Source: Bordetella avium (GTDB lineage: Bacteria; Pseudomonadota; Gammaproteobacteria; Burkholderiales; Burkholderiaceae_B). Taken from it: 64,000 nucleotides of DNA. The notes under the pieces are model-generated. The model searched no databases. It had not been told where the DNA came from and saw only the letters and a list, made by a program, of their open reading frames with translations. Both the position numbers and the translations under genes were made by a program. The stretch is from positions 2,666,001 through 2,730,000 of the forward strand of contig NZ_CP139969.1 of assembly GCF_034424645.1 (NCBI RefSeq). The letters are read 5' to 3'. Every line of letters begins with the position of its first letter. Positions within the stretch are counted from its first letter, which is position 1. This document shows positions 36,751 to 44,657 of this stretch, in pieces.

Positions 36751-37128
36751 ATGCCTGCCAACAACTTCCTGCTCTATGACGGCGACTGCCCTTTCTGCTC
36801 AAACTATGTGCAGTGGGTGCAGCTACGCAAGGCCGTCGGGCCGGTAGACATACTCGATATACGGGAGCATCCGGCACTAACGGCCGACTACCTGGCGCGC
36901 GGCTACGACCTGGATCAGGGCATGTTGCTGCACCTAAACGGGCAGGACTACTGGGGAGCCGACTGCATCCACAGGCTGGCCATGCTCAGTTCCGGCAGCA
37001 ATCTGTTTAACCGGATTAACGCAGGCATCTTTCGCCGCCCCAGGCTGTCCGCCATCCTCTACCCCCTCCTGCGAACAGGGCGCAATGCCACGCTGGCCCT
37101 GCTTGGACGAAAGAAGCTCCGCCCCTAA
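36751..37128 (+). CDS. DCC1-like thiol-disulfide oxidoreductase family protein (DUF393)
   Basis: The 125-residue protein begins with FLLYDGDCPFCSNYVQWV, the defining DCC family motif with a CPFC redox-type pair. It continues with the family pattern around GADCIHRLAMLS and a basic tail. The fold is thioredoxin-like, and a redox role is presumed but not demonstrated. It has no obvious operon partner and is convergent with two small membrane protein genes. Confidence 0.85.
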   Translation: MPANNFLLYDGDCPFCSNYVQWVQLRKAVGPVDILDIREHPALTADYLARGYDLDQGMLLHLNGQDYWGADCIHRLAMLSSGSNLFNRINAGIFRRPRLSAILYPLLRTGRNATLALLGRKKLRP

Positions 37129-37196
37129 GCTACGCCCGGCGGCCTATCGCCCAGCCCGCCCTATCCTGCCGATGCGGGTTTGCTGGTCTGTCATCC

Positions 37197-37319
37197 CTAA
37201 GCTTGCCGGGACGCTCGCCGCTTTTCGCGGTCCGTCTTGATCACATTATTGGCGACGAACAGACCACAACCCAGGACAGCGGCGAGCACGCCAAACATTA
37301 CCGTCGTTCCGAGATCCAT
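37197..37319 (-). CDS. Very small membrane protein (40 residues)
   Basis: The product MDLGTTVMFGVLAAVLGCGL followed by FVANNVIKTDREKRRASRQA has one membrane helix and a strongly basic cytoplasmic tail. Its ATG lies one base after the stop of the upstream 121-residue membrane protein gene on the same strand, so the two are translationally coupled. I do not recognise the family. The size and topology are like small accessory subunits of membrane complexes. Confidence 0.45.
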   Translation of the reverse strand: MDLGTTVMFGVLAAVLGCGLFVANNVIKTDREKRRASRQA

Positions 37320-37320
37320 A

Positions 37321-37686
37321 TCAGCCGCCTCGTTCCATACCGTAGAACAAACTCGCCAAGGCGATGGCCAGCGCCGTCGCCAGCAACAGACCGGACAGCT
37401 CGAGGCAAAGCATCCACGTCGCCGCTCTCCAGCTTGTTTCAAAAGCCATCGTGGCGGCGGCCATACCACTGAGGATCGCAACCCCGACAAAAAACTGCCC
37501 GAAGGCCACTCTTTGCTTGCCGACCGGATGGGTAAACGCCTGCCAAAGAGGCCTCAAGAGGTTTGTTCTCAGATTGCTCAACCTTTCCCGGTTGGGAGGA
37601 TGGTAGAACTCCGCCACCAGCCACATGAGGGCAATAGGGCTGAGAATCAAACACGAGATAAGCACCGTCCTTTCTTGTAACGCCAT
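37321..37686 (-). CDS. Small integral membrane protein, unknown function
   Basis: From the ATG giving MALQERTVLISCLILSPIAL, the product is 121 residues with about three hydrophobic helices (near residues 8-25, 63-82 and 92-114). Loops include YHPPNRERLSNLRTNLLRPLWQAF. A longer frame extends upstream, but it is cysteine- and histidine-rich noise. The next gene encodes a 40-residue one-helix protein. No family is recognised. Confidence 0.55.
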   Translation of the reverse strand: MALQERTVLISCLILSPIALMWLVAEFYHPPNRERLSNLRTNLLRPLWQAFTHPVGKQRVAFGQFFVGVAILSGMAAATMAFETSWRAATWMLCLELSGLLLATALAIALASLFYGMERGG

Positions 37687-38033
37687 ACCATCACACCGTC
37701 GAACACCGTGCAGCCAAAGGCCGTCCCTAGATTCAGATAATGGCCACAATGTGGCGGTGGCGTCGCGATCATGGCAAACCGCCTCCTCAAAGAGGACCAA
37801 ACCTGAGGTGAGCGTCGCGAAAAAACCATAGGCGCCCCCCGGGAAGCCCGCGGGTCAGCCGAACAGCATTGACTTCCCGCTTCATGGGTATGGACAGGGC
37901 TTGCTCAGCTAGGGGTATGTGTCACGGCGCGGTGTCGTCTGAATCCTGACGATAGGTTTTAGCGCCGCCGCCCAGCGGATGTTCCCGATAGCGATGGCAC
38001 CGCCAGCGGATGGCGGAGCCCGGCACACCCGCC
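37687..38033. other. Intergenic region upstream of two small membrane protein genes
   Basis: No gene is recognised in this 347-base gap. Near its end are two similar GC-rich units (around 37962-37982 and 38000-38018, sharing GCCCAGCGGATG / GCCAGCGGATGG). The second can form a CCGCCA/TGGCGG hairpin just after the XRE-cupin gene stop, possibly as its terminator, but without a T-run. Confidence 0.35.
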
Positions 38034-38600
38034 CTAGCGGCGAACCAGCGCCACCACATAGACGCAGGGCGCGTCCGTCGCATTATGAAATGCACAGGCG
38101 GCCGGCAGGCCAAGCTGCAAACAGTCCCCGCGTTCGAGGACATGCGTGACCTCCCCCTCCTGGAACGTCAGCGCGCCTTCGAGAACCCAGATCTGCTGAT
38201 GCTGGAACACGAAGGCGCTGGCCGGGTAGTCGACCCGTACGCCGGCGGGGAGGGTCACTTGCACCATTTCGAGCATCGTCCCGTTACGGGGTGACACCAC
38301 ACGGCGCTCGTAGCCGGTTTCCGGGTCCACCCATACCGACTGCGCATCCGCCTTGCTTAGGCGTTCGCCGGTGCGCTCGGCCAGTGCCAAAAGCATGGAC
38401 AACTGCAGCCCGAACGCGCCAGAAAGCTTGCCCAGAATGGTAGCCGTGGGACTGGCTTCGCAGCGCTCGATCTTGCTGATCATTGCCTTAGACACGCCCG
38501 ACCTGTCGGCAAGTTCGCCCAAGGACCAGCCTCGGGCCTCGCGCTCTATACGCAGCCGCGTGGCGATGGCGATGGAAGGATCAGGGATTGGGTTGTTCAT
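38034..38600 (-). CDS. XRE-family regulator with C-terminal cupin domain
   Basis: The product is 188 residues from the ATG giving MNNPIPDPSIAIATRLR. An XRE helix-turn-helix (~12-66, LRIEREARGWSLGELADRSGVSKAMISKIERCEASPT) precedes a cupin_2 domain (~105-185, FVFQHQQIWVLEGALTFQEG and ERGDCLQLGL). Such proteins (the PuuR/SutR type) sense a small ligand in the cupin and repress nearby catabolic genes. It is divergent from the LLM monooxygenase gene, and a palindrome overlapping a strong promoter lies between them. Confidence 0.9.
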   Translation of the reverse strand: MNNPIPDPSIAIATRLRIEREARGWSLGELADRSGVSKAMISKIERCEASPTATILGKLSGAFGLQLSMLLALAERTGERLSKADAQSVWVDPETGYERRVVSPRNGTMLEMVQVTLPAGVRVDYPASAFVFQHQQIWVLEGALTFQEGEVTHVLERGDCLQLGLPAACAFHNATDAPCVYVVALVRR

Positions 38601-38719
38601 ATCGGCAGTGAAATCGGCGGGTCTTGTTCGTGATTGTATCGGCACCGATGACGCCAGCCGCTCAAGCCGCGCTCCTAGCACACAAAGACATTCCGGGTTT
38701 GTACCTAGCCAAATCGTCT

Positions 38720-38747
38720 TTGATAGTAATCAACCGTTTACTATAAT
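38720..38747 (+). promoter_or_regulatory. Promoter with overlapping palindromic operator, monooxygenase operon
   Basis: TTGATA (38720-38725), a 16-base gap and TATAAT (38742-38747) form a strong sigma-70 promoter reading toward the monooxygenase gene. The -35 lies in the perfect palindrome TTGATAGTAATCAA (38720-38733), which equals the FNR/Anr consensus TTGAT-N4-ATCAA. A second inverted repeat, ATAGTAA/TTACTAT, spans 38723-38744 across the -10. Either could be the XRE-cupin operator; the geometry favours repression. Confidence 0.62.
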
Positions 38748-38817
38748 TGACGACATAGCTAGACGCGCGATCCGGGCCTCACCCCGGCCCCCCCTAAGTA
38801 CCGCTTCGGAAAATGAT

Positions 38818-40182
38818 ATGCCACGTGAAATCCACTTCAACGCCTTCGACATGAACTGCGTCGGCCACATCCAACAAGGCCTTTGGACGCACCCTCGGGA
38901 TCAATCCACTCGGCATGGCGAACTGCAATACTGGGTAGATTACGCGAAACGGCTCGAGGCCGGTCTGTTTGACGGAATTTTTTTCGCCGACGTGGTCGGC
39001 GTGTACGACGTGCTCGGCGGCAACGCAGATGCGGCCCTGCGCAGCGCGGCGCAAGTGCCGGTTAATGATCCAACCCTGCTTATCCCCGCCATGGCGGCTG
39101 TGACCCAGCATCTGGGTTTTGGCGTCACCTCGAATTTGACCTACGAACAGCCTTTTCTGTTCGCCCGTCGCATGTCGACCCTGGACCACCTCACGGGCGG
39201 CCGCGTCGGCTGGAATATCGTGACCGGCTACCTCGACAGCGCCGCCCGCGCAATCGGCATTGATGGCCAGATCGCTCACGACGACCGCTACGACCTGGCG
39301 GACGAATACATGTCGCTGGTCTACAAGCTGTGGGAAGGCAGCTGGGATGACGACGCGGTGCTCGCCGATCGCGAACGCGGCATCTACGCCGACCCCGCCA
39401 AGGTTCGAATGATCCATCACGCCGGCCCCCAATACAAAGTGGACGCCATGCACCTTAGCGCGCCCTCCGCGCAGCGCACGCCGGTACTGTATCAGGCGGG
39501 GTCTTCCTCCCGCGGCCGCAAGTTCGCCGCCACGCACGCGGAATGCGTCTTCGTGAACGGCCAGAAAAAGGAGGGCGTCAAGGAAATCGTCGGCGACATC
39601 CGCGCCCAGGCCGTACAGCTCGGCCGCCGGGCCGATGACATCAAGGTCTTTCTTGGCGCCACCCTGATCCTAGGCCGCAGCGAGGCCGAGGCCCAGGAAA
39701 AATTCGCCGAGTACCGTAAATATGTCAGCAGCGAAGGCGCCCTCGCCCATGCGGCGGCGTCGCTGGGCATCGACTTTGCCAAATACGACCTTGATGAACC
39801 CGTAGACACCGGAAAAAGCCAAGCCATTGTGTCGAACGTGGAAGCAATGACACGCGCCAGCGGCCCACAATGGACGCGCCGCAAGCTGCTCGAGCAAATG
39901 GTCCTAGGCAGCAGGCAGACGCCCTGGGTCGGCTCGGTCGATCAAATTGCCTCGCAGCTTATCAGCTGGAGCGAAGAGGCCGACGTCGACGGCTTCAACC
40001 TGTCGCGCACCGTGGTTCCCGAATGCTTTGACGACGTCATCGAACTTCTCATTCCGCAATTGCAGGAGCGAGGCGTCTACAAAACCGCCTACCGTGACGG
40101 TTGCTATCGCCAAAAGCTGTTTGGCCAGCCCCGCCTGCCGGCCTCGCATCCCGCAGCCACCTATCGTAACAACGGCAAGTAA
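38818..40182 (+). CDS. LLM-class flavin-dependent monooxygenase (NtaA/SnaA/DszA family)
   Basis: The product is 454 residues. The ATG at MPREIHFNAFDMNC is the family-typical start; the open frame runs further upstream only by chance through the divergent regulator. Features include GLWTHPRDQSTRHGELQYWVDYAKRLEAGLFDGIFFAD, the LTGGRVGWNIVTGYLDSAAR segment and a QAGSSSRGRKFAATHAE motif that binds the FMN phosphate. Family members use FMNH2 from a separate reductase to oxidise nitrilotriacetate, sulfones, pristinamycin or riboflavin. The flavin reductase gene follows directly. The substrate here is unknown. Confidence 0.92.
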   Translation: MPREIHFNAFDMNCVGHIQQGLWTHPRDQSTRHGELQYWVDYAKRLEAGLFDGIFFADVVGVYDVLGGNADAALRSAAQVPVNDPTLLIPAMAAVTQHLGFGVTSNLTYEQPFLFARRMSTLDHLTGGRVGWNIVTGYLDSAARAIGIDGQIAHDDRYDLADEYMSLVYKLWEGSWDDDAVLADRERGIYADPAKVRMIHHAGPQYKVDAMHLSAPSAQRTPVLYQAGSSSRGRKFAATHAECVFVNGQKKEGVKEIVGDIRAQAVQLGRRADDIKVFLGATLILGRSEAEAQEKFAEYRKYVSSEGALAHAAASLGIDFAKYDLDEPVDTGKSQAIVSNVEAMTRASGPQWTRRKLLEQMVLGSRQTPWVGSVDQIASQLISWSEEADVDGFNLSRTVVPECFDDVIELLIPQLQERGVYKTAYRDGCYRQKLFGQPRLPASHPAATYRNNGK

Positions 40183-40251
40183 GCCTTTGCCGCCCCCGGG
40201 CAAGCCAGGCTAAGCGCCTGTATGCCCGGGCGAAAAAATGAAGGCATCATC

Positions 40252-40749
40252 ATGATTGATAAATTGAACTATCGAGAAGCCATGTCCGGCCTCGGCACAG
40301 CAGTCAATGTCATTACGAGTGAAGGTAAGGCGGGGCTCGCCGGTTGCACGGTTTCCGCTGTCTGCTCTGTCACGGATGAGCCTCCCACACTGCTCGTCTG
40401 CATCAACAGGGCAAGCAAGAACAACGCTGTGATCCGCGAGAACCGCAACCTCTGCGTGAATATCCTCGCTGGCGATCAAAGCCATATCGCCATGCAATTC
40501 GCCTCCAAGGATGTGGCCATGGAATCCCGTTTCGCCGCCGCGACCTGGGATCGACTCGAAACCGGCGCGCCAGCGCTCGTGGATGGCGTCGCTGCGCTGG
40601 ACTGCGAAGTGACGTCCGCAAACGAGGTTGGAACACACACCGTTTTCTACTGCGAAATCAAGGCCATCCGCAGCGCCGCCGACCGCGAAGGCCTGATGTA
40701 CTTCGGACGTGACTTCCACCGACTGCCGCGCGCTGCGCGAGCCGCCTAG
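40252..40749 (+). CDS. Flavin reductase (HpaC/NtaB-like, FMN-binding split barrel)
   Basis: The product is 165 residues from an ATG preceded by GAAGG; an ATG 30 bases earlier lacks a ribosome site. The family pattern is clear: FREAMSGLGTAVNVITSEG-type start, GLAGCTVSAVCSVTDEPPTLLVCINRASKNNAVIRE and a late HTVFYCEIKAI strand. It reduces FMN with NAD(P)H and supplies FMNH2 to the monooxygenase encoded 69 bases upstream, making a two-component system. Confidence 0.93.
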   Translation: MIDKLNYREAMSGLGTAVNVITSEGKAGLAGCTVSAVCSVTDEPPTLLVCINRASKNNAVIRENRNLCVNILAGDQSHIAMQFASKDVAMESRFAAATWDRLETGAPALVDGVAALDCEVTSANEVGTHTVFYCEIKAIRSAADREGLMYFGRDFHRLPRAARAA

Positions 40750-40851
40750 CGTCCTTCGTCTACCGCGCAAAGAGGCCTCTTGCGTCTCCTCACTCCTAGC
40801 CGAGCGGCGCGGGTCAGACCCGAAAACAGAATCAAGATCTTGGATATCAGA

Positions 40852-42285
40852 ATGCACGCTTACCCAGAAATCCGCATGCTTATCGGCGGCCAGTGGCGCC
40901 GAGCCGCTGGCGACCCTGTCATCAATCCGTCTGACGGTACGGTCATCGGCTCGGTCCCCAAAGCCAGCGCTCAAGATCTCGACGATGCCATCCAGGCGGC
41001 CGCCCAAGGATTCCGCGTCTGGAGAAAGACCGCGCCCGCCCTGCGCGCCGACATCATGTTGCGGGCCATAGCCCTGCTACGCGAACGCGTGGAGGAAATC
41101 GCCCACGCCATTTCTCTCGAACAGGGCAAGACGCTGGCCCAGAGCCAGGCCGAAGTGCTCCGTGGCTGCGATCTGATGACATGGGACGCCAACGAAGGCA
41201 AGCGGCTCTACGGCCGCGTCGTCCCGGCCGAGCCCGGCATGCGCCACACGGTTATCCGAGAACCCATAGGGGTCATCGCGGCCTTCACGCCCTGGAACTT
41301 CCCGATGAGTTCCCCCGCCCGGAAGGTGGGCGGCGCATTGGCCGCAGGGTGCTCGATCATTTTGAAGGCGGCCGAGGAAACGCCGGCTGGCGCCGTGCTG
41401 CTCGCCGAAGTGTTCAAAGACGCCGGGCTGCCCGACGGCGTACTCAACCTCGTGTTCGGCGATCCGGCGATGATCTCGGCGCATCTCATCGCCAATCCCA
41501 CGGTGCGCGGTATCACGTTCACCGGGTCGACGCCGGTGGGCAAGCATCTGGCAGGGCTCGCGGCGCAACACATGAAGCCGGCCATTCTGGAACTGGGCGG
41601 TCATGCGCCCGTAGTGATTTGCGAAGACGCAGACCCGGAAAAGGCGGCGATTGCCTGCATCAAGGGGAAGTTGAACAACGCGGGGCAGGTGTGCGTCTCG
41701 CCCACGCGCTTCTTCGTCCATGATGCGGTGTACGACGCTTTCGTCGATGCCATGCAGCGTCACGGCAGCCAGATCAAGACAGGCAATGCAATGGACGCAG
41801 GCAACGACATCGGGCCCGTCGTCAATCGCCGCCGCTTCGACGCCATCGACGCCCTCACGAAAGATGCGCTCGCACGCGGCGCGCGCCTGGTCTGCGGCGG
41901 CAAGCCGCCTGCGGGCGCGGGATGCGTCTACCCCTTCACCGTGCTTGCCGACGTGCCCGACGATGCCCGAGCCATGAAAGAAGAACCTTTCGGCCCCCTG
42001 ATCCTCATCGTGCGCGTCGCAGACATCGACGAGGCCATCGCGCGATCGAATGCCCTGCCCTACGGGCTGGCCGGCTACGCCTTTACGACATCTGCGGCCA
42101 ATGCCTACAAGCTGGGCGACGAACTCGAGGTGGGCAACCTGGCGATCAATCACCTGGTGTCTGCCGTGTCCGAAACGCCTTTCGGCGGCGTCAAGGAAAG
42201 CGGTTACGGCCGCGAAGGCGGCACAGAAGGCCTTGAGTGCTACACGCACGTCAAGAGCATCTCCCATTTGATGGATTGGGCATAA
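40852..42285 (+). CDS. NAD(P)-dependent aldehyde dehydrogenase (succinate-semialdehyde DH-like)
   Basis: The 477-residue enzyme has catalytic C281 in NNAGQVCVSPTR, general-base E247 in LELGGHAP and N149 in TPWNFP, with cofactor motif FTGSTPVGK. It is closest in pattern to GabD-type semialdehyde dehydrogenases. It would oxidise an aldehyde released by the flavin monooxygenase, or by the decarboxylase encoded about 7 kb downstream. The ATG at MHAYPEIRM gives the family length; the frame upstream is not family-like. Confidence 0.93.
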   Translation: MHAYPEIRMLIGGQWRRAAGDPVINPSDGTVIGSVPKASAQDLDDAIQAAAQGFRVWRKTAPALRADIMLRAIALLRERVEEIAHAISLEQGKTLAQSQAEVLRGCDLMTWDANEGKRLYGRVVPAEPGMRHTVIREPIGVIAAFTPWNFPMSSPARKVGGALAAGCSIILKAAEETPAGAVLLAEVFKDAGLPDGVLNLVFGDPAMISAHLIANPTVRGITFTGSTPVGKHLAGLAAQHMKPAILELGGHAPVVICEDADPEKAAIACIKGKLNNAGQVCVSPTRFFVHDAVYDAFVDAMQRHGSQIKTGNAMDAGNDIGPVVNRRRFDAIDALTKDALARGARLVCGGKPPAGAGCVYPFTVLADVPDDARAMKEEPFGPLILIVRVADIDEAIARSNALPYGLAGYAFTTSAANAYKLGDELEVGNLAINHLVSAVSETPFGGVKESGYGREGGTEGLECYTHVKSISHLMDWA

Positions 42286-42303
42286 ACCTCCATCGACGAT
42301 AAG

Positions 42304-42328
42304 CGGTCGGCGTCGGCCACGCTGACCG
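42304..42328 (+). terminator. Hairpin after the aldehyde dehydrogenase gene
   Basis: A ten-base stem (one G-T pair) CGGTCGGCGT/ACGCTGACCG with a five-base loop lies 18 bases after the stop. No T-run follows, so termination is uncertain. Confidence 0.4.
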
Positions 42329-42420
42329 TAATAACCACGTGTAGAGATTATCGAGGCGATGAACCGTCGCCTTGAGGTCGACCCACGTCAAATCACAAGG
42401 GAAAAACTGGAGATTCATCC

Positions 42421-42633
42421 ATGCGAGCCGTCCACACCCTGGCCTTAGCGCCAGTCCTCATGGTCCTAGTCGGACCGTTCTTTCTCAATCGCGTCACCCC
42501 CTTCCTGCTCGGGATGCCGTTTCTGCTGTCTTGGCTGACCCTGTCCCTCGTCCTCACATCCATCGTGATGGCGATCATCTACTTCTCTGACCAAAAAGCG
42601 GCCTCCACCCAAGAGGACGGGCACACAAAATGA
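42421..42633 (+). CDS. DUF3311 small membrane protein, symporter partner
   Basis: The 70-residue protein has two membrane helices (TLALAPVLMVLVGPFFLN and WLTLSLVLTSIVMAIIYFS) and the RVTPFLLGMPFLL loop typical of DUF3311. These proteins are nearly always encoded just before a sodium:solute symporter and may be its accessory subunit. The stop overlaps the symporter ATG by four bases. The ribosome site CTGGAG is well placed. Confidence 0.88.
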   Translation: MRAVHTLALAPVLMVLVGPFFLNRVTPFLLGMPFLLSWLTLSLVLTSIVMAIIYFSDQKAASTQEDGHTK

Positions 42634-44105
42634 ACAGTGCACTAATCTTTATTGCCTTGGCGGTCGGCATCGCGCTCTTTCTCGGTATCCGGGCGAGACG
42701 CGGCAAGGACATGAGCCTGGAGCAGTGGACAGTCGGTGGCCGCGGTTTCGGCGCAGCTATCGTGTTCCTGCTGATGGCCGGAGAAATCTACACGACTTTC
42801 GTCTTCCTGGGCGGCAGCGGCTACGCCTACGGCAATGGCGCCGGCGCCTACTACCTCCTGGGCTACGGCAGCCTGCCCTTCATTCTTTCGTACTTCATCC
42901 TGCCGCCAGTATGGCGGTATGCCAAAGAGCGCCGGCTGCTGTCGCAGCCCGACTTTTTCGCTGCCAAGTACAAAAGCAATGCGCTGGGCGTGCTGGTGGC
43001 CATCGTCGGTTTCATCGCGCTCATCCCCTACCTGGTCTTGCAGCTCAAGGGGCTGGGCATCATCGTCAGCATCGCCTCCTACTCGGCCATCTCCGCCAAC
43101 CAGGGCGTCATCATCGGCGCGATCGTGGTCGCCTCCTATGTCGCGCTGTCCGGGGTCCACGAATCGGCTTGGACGTCTGTGATCAAGGACGCCTTGGTGA
43201 TGTTCGTGGCCGTCTTTCTCGGCCTCTACCTGCCGTATCACTACTACGGCGGCATCGAGAACATGTTCACCGCCATCGAGGCTGCCAAGCCCGGCTTTCT
43301 GGCGCTGCGTGACGTGGGCCAGAGCCCAACATGGATGGTGTCGACCGTAGTGCTGTCGACCCTCGGCTTCTATATGTGGCCGCACATGTTTATGGCGGTG
43401 TACACGGCAAAGGGCGCTGGCGTCTTGCGCAAGAACGCCTTCGTCCTGCCGATATACCAACTCATGCTGCTGTTCATCCTGTTCGTCGGCTTCTCCGCGA
43501 TTCTGCAGGTTCCCGGTCTGAAGGGCGGCGAAATCGACCTGGCGCTCTTTAAGATCTCATTGCAGACCTTCGACCCCTGGTTTGTTGGTGTGATTGGCGC
43601 AGCAGGCATCCTCACCGCGCTGGTTCCCGGGTCCATGATCCTGATGACCTCCGCCACGCTGCTCGCAAACAACGTCTACCGCCCCATGCGGCCCGGCGTG
43701 GAAGATGCGCACATTGCCCGCGTCGCCAAATGGCTGGCGCCCGCCATCATGGCGGTGGCCGTCTGGTTCACGCTGGGCGGAGGAGACACGATCGTAGCGC
43801 TTCTACTCATGGCATATGCTTTCGTGACGCAGCTATTCCCTGTGTTCCTGGCCAGCCTGTTCAAGTCGAATCCGGTCTCTAAGCCCGCCGCCTTCGCCGG
43901 CATCATTGTGGGCGTCTCGATGGTGGCCTATGTCTCCCTCACCAAGCAAACCGTCGCGGGCATGTTCCCCTTCCTGCCGACTGCCCTGAAGGACTTGAAC
44001 GTCGGCATGATCGCGCTGTTCTTCAACTTAGTCGTCCTGACCGTCGTCTCGGTCTTGACACGCAGTCTCTCCGCCCCAGCCCGACTTTCCCCCAACGCCT
44101 CCTAA
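42630..44105 (+). CDS. Sodium:solute symporter family transporter
   Basis: The 491-residue protein has about 13 hydrophobic helices and the SSS-family pattern: WTVGGRGFGAAIVFLLMAGEIYTTFVFLGGSGYAYGNGAGAYYLLGYG near the N-terminus, then QPDFFAAKYKSNALGVLVAIVGF. It takes up a carboxylate or similar solute with Na+. With its DUF3311 partner it is probably the importer for the substrate of the adjacent monooxygenase pathway. Confidence 0.93.
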   Translation: MNSALIFIALAVGIALFLGIRARRGKDMSLEQWTVGGRGFGAAIVFLLMAGEIYTTFVFLGGSGYAYGNGAGAYYLLGYGSLPFILSYFILPPVWRYAKERRLLSQPDFFAAKYKSNALGVLVAIVGFIALIPYLVLQLKGLGIIVSIASYSAISANQGVIIGAIVVASYVALSGVHESAWTSVIKDALVMFVAVFLGLYLPYHYYGGIENMFTAIEAAKPGFLALRDVGQSPTWMVSTVVLSTLGFYMWPHMFMAVYTAKGAGVLRKNAFVLPIYQLMLLFILFVGFSAILQVPGLKGGEIDLALFKISLQTFDPWFVGVIGAAGILTALVPGSMILMTSATLLANNVYRPMRPGVEDAHIARVAKWLAPAIMAVAVWFTLGGGDTIVALLLMAYAFVTQLFPVFLASLFKSNPVSKPAAFAGIIVGVSMVAYVSLTKQTVAGMFPFLPTALKDLNVGMIALFFNLVVLTVVSVLTRSLSAPARLSPNAS

Positions 44106-44120
44106 CCCCTGACCCGAGCC

Positions 44121-44151
44121 TGCGGCGCCGTTCATTGCGAACGGCGCCGCA
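44121..44151 (+). terminator. Perfect hairpin between symporter and lumazine synthase genes
   Basis: A 13-base perfect stem TGCGGCGCCGTTC/GAACGGCGCCGCA with loop ATTGC lies 15 bases after the symporter stop. There is no T-run, so it may mainly stabilise the upstream mRNA or cause partial termination. The gap is too short to hold an FMN riboswitch. Confidence 0.5.
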
Positions 44152-44162
44152 CATCTACGTTT

Positions 44163-44657
44163 ATGCGGAACAAGACACCGACCAGGCGCATCGCCTACAT
44201 TCAGTCCAGCTGGCATGCCGACCTGCTGGCCCATGCCAGGCTAGCTTTCTATGACAGGATGGCCCATTACGGCTGCGCATCGGATGGCATCGTTACCTAC
44301 GACGTTCCCGGCGCCTTCGAAATCCCGCTATTGGCCCAGCGCGCCGCACGGTCCGGACAATACGAGGCCATCGTGGGCGCCGCCTTAGTCGTCGACGGGG
44401 GCATCTACCGGCACGAGTTCGTCGCGCAAGCCGTCATCGACGGACTGATGCGCGTGCAACTAGAAACGAATGTGCCGGTCTTTTCCATGTCGCTGACCCC
44501 CCATCACTTTCACTCCCATAGTGATCACCAGAAGTTCTTCTCCGCTCACCTGAAGCACAAGGGCAAAGAGGTCGCCGATGCCTGCGATGGCATGCTCAAT
44601 GCGCTGAACCGCTTCGAGCGGTCTCCACAAACCCTCGACCAAGCCGGCCCGCCATGA
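44163..44657 (+). CDS. ribH: 6,7-dimethyl-8-ribityllumazine synthase, RibH2-type
   Basis: The 164-residue protein has the lumazine synthase pattern: RIAYIQSSWHADLL, the PGAFEIPLLAQ motif and the catalytic region GGIYRHEFVAQAVIDGLMRVQLETNVPVFSMSLTPHHFH. It joins a pyrimidine and a four-carbon phosphate in the penultimate step of riboflavin synthesis. The TPHHFH end and overall pattern fit the second-type (RibH2) enzymes, which occur besides a housekeeping copy. Inside a flavin monooxygenase cluster it probably boosts FMN supply. It overlaps the M20 gene by four bases. Confidence 0.88.
   Translation: MRNKTPTRRIAYIQSSWHADLLAHARLAFYDRMAHYGCASDGIVTYDVPGAFEIPLLAQRAARSGQYEAIVGAALVVDGGIYRHEFVAQAVIDGLMRVQLETNVPVFSMSLTPHHFHSHSDHQKFFSAHLKHKGKEVADACDGMLNALNRFERSPQTLDQAGPP

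Noticed and set aside
36428..36877. 149-residue minus-strand frame overlapping the DCC gene
   Set aside because: Arg/Cys-rich shadow of the opposite strand. The DCC protein on the plus strand has a clear family motif.
44106..44162. FMN riboswitch before the lumazine synthase gene
   Set aside because: The gap is only 57 bases and is mostly a simple hairpin; the conserved multi-stem RFN element cannot fit.
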